A stretch of 64,000 nucleotides of DNA. Origin: Variovorax sp. V213 (GTDB lineage Bacteria; Pseudomonadota; Gammaproteobacteria; Burkholderiales; Burkholderiaceae_C). The DNA lies in assembly GCF_041154455.1 (NCBI RefSeq), contig NZ_AP028665.1, positions 682,001 through 746,000 of the forward strand, given 5' to 3'. Positions 42,948 to 50,352 of this stretch are shown piece by piece. The stretch's first letter is position 1. Every line of letters begins with the position of its first letter. Under the pieces are notes generated by a model. It searched no databases. It saw only the letters and a list, made by a program, of their open reading frames with translations, and was not told the DNA's origin. Position numbers and translations under genes: made by a program.

Positions 42948-43463
42948 ATGACAGAGCAGTACGCGGAGTTGAGAAGCCGGCTGGTTGTGGGACGCAAGAG
43001 TGACGGTCGCGGCGTCTACGACGAAGCTGCCAAGAAGGAATTGATCGTTGCCTGCCTCAAGCCGGGAGTGTCGGTGGCACGCATGGCGATGGAGCACGGT
43101 GTCAACACGAACCTTCTGAGGACGTGGATCACGGCTTACCAGCGGCGAAGTGCCCAGGTGCCGACTGGTGACATCGCGCGAACGCACGATGCGGCATTCG
43201 TTGCCGTGCGCGTAGAGGGTGAACAGGATCCGCCGCAGCGCGAGCGTGCGGTGGCTGCGCCCGCGGTAGCCCACACACCTGCTACGGCCGTGGCGGTGAT
43301 CCCGAATGAGAGCTCCTTGGCGGCATCGACCCCGATGGTCGGTTTGCAGGTGCGGCTGCCCAACGGTGTGCAGCTCGATCTCGGCGAGACGAGCTTGCAG
43401 GAATTGCCGACGCTGGTGCAGATGTTGAGCCGATTGCCATGTTCCGCTTCGACGAAGGGCTGA
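42948..43463 (+). CDS. tnpA: IS66-family TnpA
   Basis: A 171-residue DNA-binding accessory protein of IS66 elements. The helix-turn-helix region is KKELIVACLKPGVSVARMAMEHGVNTNLLRTW (read in parts, about 26-60). The C-terminal part has VGLQVRLPNGVQLDLGE, typical of OrfA in this family. It starts at 42948; a longer frame begins at 42906. Its 3' end overlaps tnpB by about 25 bp, consistent with coupled translation. It is needed with TnpB and TnpC for transposition in characterised IS66 members. Confidence 0.9.
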   Translation: MTEQYAELRSRLVVGRKSDGRGVYDEAAKKELIVACLKPGVSVARMAMEHGVNTNLLRTWITAYQRRSAQVPTGDIARTHDAAFVAVRVEGEQDPPQRERAVAAPAVAHTPATAVAVIPNESSLAASTPMVGLQVRLPNGVQLDLGETSLQELPTLVQMLSRLPCSASTKG

Positions 43464-43789
43464 AGGTCTACCTGCACCGCGAGCCGGTGGACTTCCGGTT
43501 GAGCATCAACGGCTTGGCCGTGCTGGTGGAGCAGGCGCTGGGCCTGGACCCGTTCGCCTCGTGCGCGTACGTGTTCAGCAACCGCCGGCGCGACCGGGTG
43601 AAGATCCTGGGTTGGGAGCGCAACGGCTTCTGGCTGTTGCTCAAGCGCCTGGAGAAGGACAGGTTCATCTGGCCCTCGGCCGATGCGGTTCCCACGCTGA
43701 CGGCCGAACAGCTGCACTGGTTGCTGGAGGGCATCGATATCGCGGTGGTGCAACGCCACTCTCGTCTGCGCTATTCCAGCGTGGCCTGA
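43439..43789 (+). CDS. tnpB: IS66-family TnpB
   Basis: A 116-residue protein of the IS66 Orf2 family: starts MFRFDEGLKVYLHREPVDFR, with SINGLAVLVEQALGLDPF and the strongly conserved VKILGWERNGFWLLLKRLEKDRF. The biochemical role is unknown, but it is required in the transposition machinery of the family. It overlaps the tnpA end and precedes tnpC by 17 bp. Confidence 0.95.
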   Translation: MFRFDEGLKVYLHREPVDFRLSINGLAVLVEQALGLDPFASCAYVFSNRRRDRVKILGWERNGFWLLLKRLEKDRFIWPSADAVPTLTAEQLHWLLEGIDIAVVQRHSRLRYSSVA

Positions 43790-43806
43790 AGGAACAATGA
43801 TGGGGC

Positions 43807-45393
43807 ATGCCGATCCAAGCGGGCGTGTCGTCGCCCGCCACCATCACCGCTGAAGAACTCGTCGCGCTCATCGCCGAGCGCGATGCGCTGGCCGGCGCGC
43901 TTCGAGTAGCGACCACCGAGCGGGACTTGGCGCTCGAGCGGTTGAGGTCCTTGCAGCGCCAGCTCTTCGCCGCCAAGAGCGAAGCCCGCGGCACCGATCA
44001 GAAGGACCTGTTCCTCAACGAGGCCGAGGCGCTCGCGCCCACAGATCAGACGCCGCAGGCCGAGGTCGAAGACATCGACGAAGAGGAGTCGACACCGGTC
44101 GCGGGCCATCAACGTAAGAAACGCGGACGCAAGCCGCTGGACCCTGCGCTGCCGCGCGAGATCGTGCGCCACGAACTGCCCGAGGCCGAGCGTGTGTGCG
44201 CGCATGACGGGCACGCGCTGGTGGAGATCGGCGCCGAGGTTAGCGAGCAGATGGATGTCATCCCCGAACAGGTGCGCGTGCTGCAGCACCACCGCATCAA
44301 GTACGCCTGTCCCTGCTGCGATCAGAGCCTGAAGGTTGCACCGACGCCGGCGCGCATCATCGCGCGCGGGCTGCTCACCGAGCAGGCCCAGGCCTGGGTC
44401 ATCACCGGCAAGTACCAGTTCGGCATGCCGCTGTACCGAACGGCCGTATTGCTGCGCCGCTTCGGTGGCGACATCGCGAGCAATACGCTGGCTTCCGGCA
44501 TCGTGCGCATCGGCCAGGCTGTACAGCCGGTCATCAACCTGCTGCGCGACCACTTGCTGGACTCGGACCTGATCTACGGCGACGAGACCACGGTCCAGGT
44601 GCTCAAGGAGCCTGGGCGCAAGGCACAGACGAAGAGCTTCATGTGGGCGCAGATGAATGGCACTGGTCCACCGGTACGGCTGTTCGCCTATGCACCGGGG
44701 CGCGGCGCCGTGCACGCCGAGAAGCTGTATGCCGGCATCCGTCCCGGAACGACGCTCATCACCGACGGCTACGAGGTCTACAACGGCATCGCGAAGGCCG
44801 GCGGTCTCACGCACCTTGGATGCTGGGTGCACGCGCGCAGGCCGTTCATCAAGGCTGACGAGTCCATCCCGAAGGCAGCCCGCTCGTCCGATCAGATCGC
44901 GGCCCGGTTCGTACGGCTGATTGGCAAGCTGTACCGTGCGGAGTCCTTGGCCAGGCACTGGACGCCCGCGCGCCGCCTGCGACTGCGTTCGCGCTACAGC
45001 GCCGCCATCGTGCGCGAGATCGAGCGCTTGCTGCTCACGCACCTGCACAGCGTTGCGCCGTCGAGTCTGCTGGGTGAAGCGCTGCACTACCTGCACGGTC
45101 AGTGGCCCAAGCTCGTGCGGTTCCTGGACAACGGCTCCTGGCCGTTGGACTCCAACCCGGTGGAGAACGCCATCCGGCCCTTCGTCGTCGGGCGGCGCAG
45201 CTGGTTGTTCGCCGACACCGTCGGCGGTGCCAACGCGAGCGCCAATCTCTACTCGCTGATCGAGACCGCCAAGGCCAACAACGTCGAGCCCTACCGCTAC
45301 CTCGTCGCGCTGTTCAAGAAGCTGCCGCTGGCGCAAACGGTCGACGACTACGAGGCGCTGCTGCCCTGGAACCTTGAACTCGGCGGCGCGTAG
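43807..45393 (+). CDS. tnpC: IS66-family transposase TnpC
   Basis: A 528-residue transposase. An N-terminal coiled-coil region (ELVALIAERDALAGALRVAT) and a basic linker precede a Cys-containing segment (YACPCCDQSLKV) and the catalytic domain. Candidate DDE residues are Asp in YGDETTVQV, Asp in LITDGYEVYNGI and Glu in SNPVENAIRPFVVGRR. The length is normal for the family and the frame is uninterrupted. Confidence 0.95.
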   Translation: MPIQAGVSSPATITAEELVALIAERDALAGALRVATTERDLALERLRSLQRQLFAAKSEARGTDQKDLFLNEAEALAPTDQTPQAEVEDIDEEESTPVAGHQRKKRGRKPLDPALPREIVRHELPEAERVCAHDGHALVEIGAEVSEQMDVIPEQVRVLQHHRIKYACPCCDQSLKVAPTPARIIARGLLTEQAQAWVITGKYQFGMPLYRTAVLLRRFGGDIASNTLASGIVRIGQAVQPVINLLRDHLLDSDLIYGDETTVQVLKEPGRKAQTKSFMWAQMNGTGPPVRLFAYAPGRGAVHAEKLYAGIRPGTTLITDGYEVYNGIAKAGGLTHLGCWVHARRPFIKADESIPKAARSSDQIAARFVRLIGKLYRAESLARHWTPARRLRLRSRYSAAIVREIERLLLTHLHSVAPSSLLGEALHYLHGQWPKLVRFLDNGSWPLDSNPVENAIRPFVVGRRSWLFADTVGGANASANLYSLIETAKANNVEPYRYLVALFKKLPLAQTVDDYEALLPWNLELGGA

Positions 45394-45427
45394 GCCGTCC
45401 TGCGCGCATCGGCTCTGACACCACGCG

Positions 45428-45454
45428 CAAGGGCGTGGTTTATTGACTGCTTAC
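45428..45454 (-). repeat. IS66 right terminal inverted repeat
   Basis: Reads inward on the minus strand as GTAAGCAGTCAATAAACCAC then GCCCTTG; three mismatches to the left end. Confidence 0.92.
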
Positions 45455-45646
45455 GAATCGACCGACAAAGCTAACGGTCTTCTCAAACAGGCTATTCGGC
45501 AGCATGGTGCTCACAGCGATGCAAGCACCACCGATGAGCCCAAACAAGAAACCAACCTGATCACCGCCGGCCCACAGCAGGTAGCCGATACCCGCGATGG
45601 CTGCACCAAAGGCGAGGACGGAGAGTCGCCCTTTCCAATTAGCCAT
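45440..45646 (-). CDS. Small membrane protein with 3' end replaced by the IS66 insertion
   Basis: A 68-residue protein with two hydrophobic helices (LSVLAFGAAIAGIGYLLWAG and VGFLFGLIGGACIAVSTML). The reading frame runs across the insertion point: after GRF it reads VSSQ from the IS66 end and stops at 45440. Without the element and one target copy, the sequence would read GRFW and stop at 42849-42847. So the insertion changed only the last residues, giving 68 instead of 65. GGAG lies before the start at 45646. The function is unknown. Confidence 0.65.
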   Translation of the reverse strand: MANWKGRLSVLAFGAAIAGIGYLLWAGGDQVGFLFGLIGGACIAVSTMLPNSLFEKTVSFVGRFVSSQ

Positions 45647-45726
45647 GAAACTCCAATCTTTTTGTGGGTCGCGTCCCATTCCGTGGTGTAGGTCCACAGC
45701 CCGGAGAAGGCTGAGGTGCACGGTAC

Positions 45727-45792
45727 TCAGCGTGCCACCTCGTCGTCTTGGTGCTTCCAGAGCAGGTCGATGTACTGCTTGGTGGGGTTCAC
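45727..45792 (-). pseudogene. Short N-terminal gene fragment after a repeat
   Basis: A 21-residue frame from a GTG: VNPTKQYIDLLWKHQDDEVAR. YIDLLWKHQDDE resembles the start of small DUF6881-type proteins (about 90 residues), and nothing of the rest is present. It begins 15 bp after the extended repeat copy. The identification is tentative. Confidence 0.3.
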
Positions 45793-45806
45793 TGAGAGTC
45801 GCTGAG

Positions 45807-45883
45807 GAATGTCTGGTTCTGGCCGACTGTAGCCGGTCGCTGCCTTGGAGCTTAGGGCCCGAAGCTGCCTCTCTGGCAGCTTC
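45807..45883 (-). repeat. Dispersed 3'-linked repeat, extended copy with hairpin
   Basis: On the plus strand GTCTGGTTCTGGCCGACTGT, AGCCGGTCGC, then AGGGCCC. Its outer end is a perfect hairpin, GAAGCTGCC-TCTCT-GGCAGCTTC (45861-45883), about 50 bp after the stop of the minus-strand lipoprotein gene. Confidence 0.75.
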
Positions 45884-45935
45884 AAAGCCGACGTTGAATC
45901 CTCGTCAGTCATTGCAGCTTCTCAGGCGGCTGCCG

Positions 45936-46397
45936 CTATCGCACTACCGGTTCGTGATAGTCCGGCGACTCCGAAATCGTCCAACGGGTTTCCAGTTTGG
46001 CTCGCGCGTTGTCATAGTCTGCACGAATCCATGAACTGCACTGGAGGGTATCTGGAGCGGCTCCTGCATCCACCACACTGAGGGTTACCTTTTCACCGTC
46101 ACGAAAGACAAAGCCACTGACTCGAATCGCGACATGGCTCCGTTCGATCATGAGGTTCACGTAGCGTTTACCTACTGGATCTTCATAGCTCTTGTCGAGG
46201 AATGGTGGATTCCCGAGGCTTTCGATCGCGAAATCATGCATCAGCCGCCTCACATCGATCCATTCGCTTTCCTTGATGCTAAAGGAAAGAGATTTGCATA
46301 CCATCGATTCGCGTGCCGGTGGTGTACATGCGCTAAGTGCGACGGCGAAGGCCGCTGCGCCTATCACGCACGGGAGATGGTCCCAGATCGAATGCAT
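45936..46397 (-). CDS. Hypothetical lipoprotein
   Basis: A 153-residue protein. The signal peptide MHSIWDHLPCVIGAAAFAVA ends in the lipobox LSAC, so it is predicted to be lipid-anchored. The mature part has SKSLSFSIKE-like polar sequence, RLMHDFAIESLGNPPFLD, RSHVAIRVSGFVFRDGEKVTLSV and a cysteine in LQCSSW. The family is unknown. GAGTGAGGAC precedes the start at 46397. An extended repeat copy follows the stop. Confidence 0.65.
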   Translation of the reverse strand: MHSIWDHLPCVIGAAAFAVALSACTPPARESMVCKSLSFSIKESEWIDVRRLMHDFAIESLGNPPFLDKSYEDPVGKRYVNLMIERSHVAIRVSGFVFRDGEKVTLSVVDAGAAPDTLQCSSWIRADYDNARAKLETRWTISESPDYHEPVVR

Positions 46398-46478
46398 GTC
46401 CTCACTCCAGTATGCTTTTTTTCTTCTACGTCGGCGAACGCGCCGCTCTTGGATATTCGCGCTAATTGTGCCGGCACG

Positions 46479-46509
46479 GCGAACGGCCGGTCTTGGCCGA
46501 CTACGGCTA
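46479..46509 (-). repeat. Dispersed 3'-linked repeat overlapping a stop codon
   Basis: On the plus strand CGAACGGCCGGTCTTGGCCG then ACTACGGCTA; its last bases overlap the stop of the minus-strand gene ending at 46507. Confidence 0.65.
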
Positions 46510-46845
46510 TACCTCGCCCCGACCCACGGCCATGGCGATTTGGTAGGCGACGTGCTCGGCCTGTCCTTTTCCTGGATAGTCGTCGGGGACGACCTCAATC
46601 GCCTCAACTTCAAGGCGGCTTCCAAGTTCAGAGTTTGCCCGAGCCACCCCAGCAAGTATCTCGGACACGTGATTCGACAGGTCAAACTGGACCGCGCTTT
46701 CCGTCCGATCCATCGCGAGTAGTCGAATCAATGTTGGGCCATGTGCTGGCACCTTTCCAAATCGAACGGAAACAAGGATGCACTTTGGACCGGTCACGTG
46801 CTGATAGCGGAAGAAGACCGAGCGCTGGATGCGAGTGATGTCCAT
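46507..46845 (-). CDS. Hypothetical protein
   Basis: A 112-residue protein from the ATG at 46845 (MDITRIQRSVFFRYQHVTGP). The sequence has beta-strand-rich ILVSVRFGKVPAHGPTLIRL and helical SNHVSEILAGVARANSELGS, ending QIAMAVGRGEV. It is cytoplasmic and without a recognised family. Repeats lie at both ends: one overlapping the stop, another 15 bp before the start. Confidence 0.55.
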   Translation of the reverse strand: MDITRIQRSVFFRYQHVTGPKCILVSVRFGKVPAHGPTLIRLLAMDRTESAVQFDLSNHVSEILAGVARANSELGSRLEVEAIEVVPDDYPGKGQAEHVAYQIAMAVGRGEV

Positions 46846-46859
46846 TTTTGATGACGGTT

Positions 46860-46889
46860 GCGAACGACAGGTTTTGGCCGACTGCGGTA
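46860..46889 (-). repeat. Dispersed repeat, core copy
   Basis: On the plus strand CGAACGACAGGTTTTGGCCG then ACTGCGG. It lies upstream of a minus-strand gene with no minus-strand gene on its other side, so a former neighbour may be missing. Confidence 0.6.
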
Positions 46890-47062
46890 GATGACGGCAT
46901 TTTGCCGCGCGATGATTTCTTTGCCTGCTAGTGAGTTGCCATGCGCGTGAGTGTTCCGGGCACACGGTGGGGGGCGGCGAGCCTTAGAGCGGGTGCAAAA
47001 TCCTCGCTTGGAGAGCGGGGATGTTCCTGCGTGAGAAGTTTGGACCAGAAAGCCGAAAAGCT

Positions 47063-47488
47063 ATGACTGATGAATTGCCAGAGGATCTCGCCGAACGCGC
47101 GGTGTACAGCTCAGCGGATGCGGCCGAAGCAATCCTCAACACAATGGGAGACCTTCCCCCATTTGGGATCGCATTCTTCGCCGACGGGAAGCGCCAAATC
47201 GTTGCGCCATTCGAGGATGCAGAAACCGCTGAGCAAGCCACGCACGATTGGCTTCGAACGCAGGTCGCCAAGCAACTAGAAGCCGTCGTTCGCCAGCGTG
47301 ATGACGTTGTCGCTGTAACTACCATCCTGGCCGACGATGGACCTGCGAAGGTCTATATCCAGTTGGAAACGCGCGCAGTGCTGGCGCCACCACTCGCCTT
47401 TCCGGTCTCATTGCGCGACGGAAGGCACAACCTCGAGGAACCGCATGTCTTCGAACAGCGGATCGCCGCACCGATTCTTCCTCGATAA
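47063..47488 (+). CDS. Hypothetical protein
   Basis: A 141-residue acidic protein from the ATG at 47063 (MTDELPEDLAERAVYSSADA); a longer frame starts at 47021. Segments include PPFGIAFFADGKRQIVAPFEDAE and VVAVTTILADDGPAKVYIQLETR. It resembles small immunity-like alpha/beta proteins, but no family is assigned. It is a plus-strand gene inside the minus-oriented part of the zone. A strong GC hairpin follows 30 bp after the stop instead of a repeat copy. Confidence 0.6.
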   Translation: MTDELPEDLAERAVYSSADAAEAILNTMGDLPPFGIAFFADGKRQIVAPFEDAETAEQATHDWLRTQVAKQLEAVVRQRDDVVAVTTILADDGPAKVYIQLETRAVLAPPLAFPVSLRDGRHNLEEPHVFEQRIAAPILPR

Positions 47489-47869
47489 AAAGCCCGCTCG
47501 GGCGACCCGACCGGCGAACGCGCGGCCGGGGCCGCGCGAGGAGATAACTGGAGTTGCGGGACTCATGTTCCAGCACCCAGTAGCGGCGGCGAAGCCCTAC
47601 AGGGATACGAGCAGTCAGGAGGGCGAGTTCCGGCCCCAAACTGGTGGCAACGATCGCGAGTCAACAGGCATGGAGCGTAATGGATGGCGTAGCGCTCGTC
47701 CAAAGGCTCATGTCGGGCAAGTGTTACAGGGAGGTAGCGGGCTCGCCCTGTCCCATGCCGATCCAGACCTCCACGATCATGCCGTTCAGGCCCGCGGGGG
47801 CACTCTCAAAACCTGCGCGGATACTTTGCCCAAAGGTCGTCCATCAGGCTGGTCGATGCAGACTCGAGC
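47489..47869. other. Gap between two hypothetical genes
   Basis: 381 bp. It holds a hairpin at 47519-47538. The part nearest 47870 is in frame with the next gene (reading RLVDADSS before it) and may be an N-terminal extension. Nothing else is recognised. Confidence 0.45.
47519..47538. terminator. GC-rich hairpin after the gene ending at 47488
   Basis: CGCGCGGCC-GG-GGCCGCGCG, a perfect 9-bp stem. No T tract follows, so it may be a structural element rather than a classical terminator. Confidence 0.4.
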
Positions 47870-48247
47870 GTGTGGTTCGATTTGCCAACGCAGTACTACT
47901 TTGAGATGGAGGCAATAGAACGGAGCAGCGAAGCCTGTGACGCAATGTCCGTCGTCTTCCGGAATATCGTGAACTGCGTCGACAAGCCCGACGTGGCGGC
48001 GACCACGTTTGACAAGTTCCTAGGCAACGCTACAGCTGAAACTCTGGTCGTGCCTGATGCAGACCAATTTGACCTCCTTCGGCATGCACTTCGAGCACTC
48101 GACACAGATCATCTACGGCCCCTGGCAGAGCTCACGGCCGATGGGCCACCGCTTTTGCGGCTGATCTGCTACCGCAGCGGACGGGCAGATGAGCCCGCGA
48201 CAAGTGACGACGAGCTTGCCGTTGGTAGCGAACGTCGGCTTCTCTGA
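47870..48247 (+). CDS. Hypothetical protein
   Basis: A 125-residue frame starting at a GTG and reading MWFDLPTQYYFEMEAIERSS. TTFDKFLGNATAETLVVPDADQFDLLRHAL and LRPLAELTADGPPLLRLICY appear genuinely coding. In-frame sequence upstream (RLVDADSSV) also reads well, so the true start may be earlier and the 5' end may be damaged. No family was recognised. The IS110-type element begins somewhere after this gene. Confidence 0.45.
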   Translation: MWFDLPTQYYFEMEAIERSSEACDAMSVVFRNIVNCVDKPDVAATTFDKFLGNATAETLVVPDADQFDLLRHALRALDTDHLRPLAELTADGPPLLRLICYRSGRADEPATSDDELAVGSERRLL

Positions 48248-48515
48248 TCGGGCCATTTTGTCAAGCGCAGAGTATCTCGGTATTTGGCTTCGTCGAACAG
48301 AACGTCTCGGTGCAGGTCACGCTTCTCTACGCAGTCGTCCCGACCCGAAGGTCGGCGCTGCACGCATTGGTCAGACGGAGCGGAGAGCCACGCTTATGGA
48401 CGCGCTTTAAAGCGCAGCAGACATTTACGGCTTCATCCGGACCATCGTCTACACCTGAACGCTCAATCCTCGATTCCTTTCAATTCTGTCAGTCAGTGCA
48501 CGAACCCGCGCACGG

Positions 48516-49559
48516 TCACCCTTTCACGGCCACAGGCTCCTGAGCACCCCATCGGAACTCGGAGCCTTCCACCCACATGCGGTGCAGGATGACGGCCAGC
48601 TTGCGCGCCACGGCAATCACCGCGCGTCGATGGCCTCTTGTCTTGGCAAGCCGCATTCCCCAGGCTTTCAACGACGACCACTGCGCGTTGCGCGTGAGCA
48701 GTGAGTGCGCCGCCACATAGAGTGCCGACCGCACGTCGGCATCGCCAGCTCGCGAGATGTGACCAGGGTTGTCTATCTCGCCGGACTGGTAGCGTTTGGG
48801 TGTCAATCCGAAGTGGGCCGCCACAGTGCGCGACGACTTGAACCGGGCCGGGTCGTCCACGGCGGACTTGAAGGTCAGCGCGGTCACAGGACCGACGCCC
48901 GGGATGGACATGAGCCGTACGCACAGCGGATCCGCCTTGGTCAGCGCCTTGACCGCGTTGTCCAGCTTCAGGTAGGTCTTGTAGAGCACGGTCCGCGCGT
49001 CCAGCAGCGGCACGAGCGCGCAGGACAGCATCTCGTCATCGGCGAAGGTCTGGCGCACCTGGGCGTCGAAGGATCCGTGGCCCACACGCGGGGCCAGGCG
49101 GATGCCGAACACGCGCAACAGTCCCCTCAGCTCGTTCTCGAGATCGACGCACTTCGCCAGGATCGCCTTGCGGCTGGCGAGCAGTGCGCGCACACGGTGG
49201 CTGTGCAGGCTCTTGATGTGCACGCGGCTGTACCAGCCGGTGCGCAGGATCTGCGCGATGCCGCGGGCGTCGTTGCGGTCGGTCTTGTTGCGCATGGCGT
49301 CCAGGGTGTTCTTGACCTGCCGGGCTTCCAGGCAGATGACCTCGAAGCCCGCGGCCTGCAGACCGTAGGTCAGGTACTGGCTCAGCGCGCCGGCTTCGAA
49401 GCCGACGGACTTCAACTCAGGACTGAAGGCGTGCAGCCAGGCGGCGATGACATCGACCTGTGCGTCGACCTTCGCCTCTCGGCAGACCTCGCCACGGTCG
49501 TCCACGACGCAGATCGAGACGGATCTCAGGGACACATCGATTCCGGTGAAGTAGGTCAT
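48516..49559 (-). CDS. IS110-family transposase (DEDD recombinase)
   Basis: A 347-residue transposase with an N-terminal RuvC-like DEDD domain: TYFTGIDVSLRSVSICVVDD supplies the first aspartate, VGFEAGALSQYL the glutamate and NKTDRNDARGIAQIL the paired aspartates. The C-terminal Transposase_20 domain has LMSIPGVGPVTALTF and AHFGLTPKRYQSG, with the conserved serine region further on. The length is normal and there is no frameshift. Characterised IS110 members use a bridge RNA encoded in the element's non-coding end to choose target and donor sites. Confidence 0.93.
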   Translation of the reverse strand: MTYFTGIDVSLRSVSICVVDDRGEVCREAKVDAQVDVIAAWLHAFSPELKSVGFEAGALSQYLTYGLQAAGFEVICLEARQVKNTLDAMRNKTDRNDARGIAQILRTGWYSRVHIKSLHSHRVRALLASRKAILAKCVDLENELRGLLRVFGIRLAPRVGHGSFDAQVRQTFADDEMLSCALVPLLDARTVLYKTYLKLDNAVKALTKADPLCVRLMSIPGVGPVTALTFKSAVDDPARFKSSRTVAAHFGLTPKRYQSGEIDNPGHISRAGDADVRSALYVAAHSLLTRNAQWSSLKAWGMRLAKTRGHRRAVIAVARKLAVILHRMWVEGSEFRWGAQEPVAVKG

Positions 49560-49606
49560 TCAAGCTCTCCTTCGTAGTGGGCTTACGAGTCTAGGAAGAG
49601 AACTCC

Positions 49607-49624
49607 GCGGGTCAATCAACCCGC
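49607..49624. repeat. Hairpin in the 5' flank of the IS110 transposase gene
   Basis: GCGGGT-CAATCA-ACCCGC, 48 bp upstream of the transposase start. It could be part of a structured RNA or of the element end. Confidence 0.45.
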
Positions 49625-49678
49625 CCGATCACCGATGCTTGTGGCCGGTAGCAGCATTGCCTGCTCCATGGTGAGCGG

Positions 49679-50161
49679 TCAAAAGCAGATAGGTCTATCG
49701 AGCGTCTTCGCTGCCGCATATAGGATTTGCATCGTCTGCACAAAGCCTCTCAAAAACGCATCTGTACTCGGCTCGTCGCAGCTGACTCTAGCGAGTTGAT
49801 CGACCTCCTCGCGAAGCTGAGGCATCAGTTCCATCGGCACTGAATCACCACCGTGCGTGCCGTTGTACAGAACATGTCCCAACAGAACAGGGAAAGTTGA
49901 TTCCATGTCGTTAGCACAGAGCAAATCCCGAAGCATACTGACGAGAGCAACGTTGCCTATCGGCCGGCTCACATAGATGCCAAACTCATGTTGACAGGCT
50001 GATCCATTCCAGCGATCAAATTCGAGCTCCGTTTCAAGATCAAGACCTTGGGTGCTTCTTGAACCATCAGAGTCAACGAATAAATTCCAATAAGCTTTCG
50101 GTTTTGAGGCGACGAGACCTTTTTCAAGGCAGTTGCAGTAGACGTGTGCGGAAACACCCAT
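49679..50161 (-). CDS. Hypothetical protein
   Basis: A 160-residue protein from the ATG at 50161 (MGVSAHVYCNCLEKGLVASKP). The Cys-containing start, followed by WNLFVDSDGSRSTQGLD and NGSACQHEFGIYVSRPIG, resembles a group of small proteins common among immunity-type genes, but no named family is assigned. C-terminal helices (LREEVDQLARVSCDEPSTD, FVQTMQILYAAAKTLDRPI) complete it. The frame extends upstream to 50242 but the family-like N-terminus favours 50161. Confidence 0.55.
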   Translation of the reverse strand: MGVSAHVYCNCLEKGLVASKPKAYWNLFVDSDGSRSTQGLDLETELEFDRWNGSACQHEFGIYVSRPIGNVALVSMLRDLLCANDMESTFPVLLGHVLYNGTHGGDSVPMELMPQLREEVDQLARVSCDEPSTDAFLRGFVQTMQILYAAAKTLDRPICF

Positions 50162-50352
50162 GAAATGCCCTACTCGGAGGTGAAGCGCCACATCGGCGCT
50201 GAGAGAGACCGGATCGCGACCTTGAAAATTCGCGGCTGCCACGGATCGCCACAGAGGCGAACGACCGCTAATGGCGGCGGATTCAAGATGCTCGGTTAGC
50301 TACACACTACGCAGCCTTCCTCGCCTTTGAAAGAGTAGCAACCGAGTGAGGA

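Larger units (their letters stand above)
42861..45454 (+). mobile_element. Complete IS66-family insertion sequence with target duplication
   Basis: A 2594-bp element with tnpA, tnpB and tnpC on the plus strand. The ends are 27-bp imperfect inverted repeats matching at 24 positions, both starting GTA. The flanking 8 bp are identical: GAATCGAC at 42853-42860 and again at 45455-45462, the length expected for IS66. All three genes are open, so the element may be active. It landed six bases before the stop codon of a minus-strand membrane protein gene. Confidence 0.95.
48516..49624 (-). mobile_element. IS110-family element (ends not resolved)
   Basis: The region contains an intact IS110-type transposase gene with non-coding flanks of 268 bp on its 3' side (from 48248) and 119 bp on its 5' side. 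IS110 elements lack simple terminal inverted repeats and target duplications, so the borders could not be fixed by eye. Coordinates cover the gene and the 5' hairpin only. Confidence 0.7.

Noticed and set aside
47644..47904. 86-codon plus-strand frame upstream of the gene at 47870
   Set aside because: Composition is unconvincing and it overlaps an in-frame extension of the following gene that reads better.
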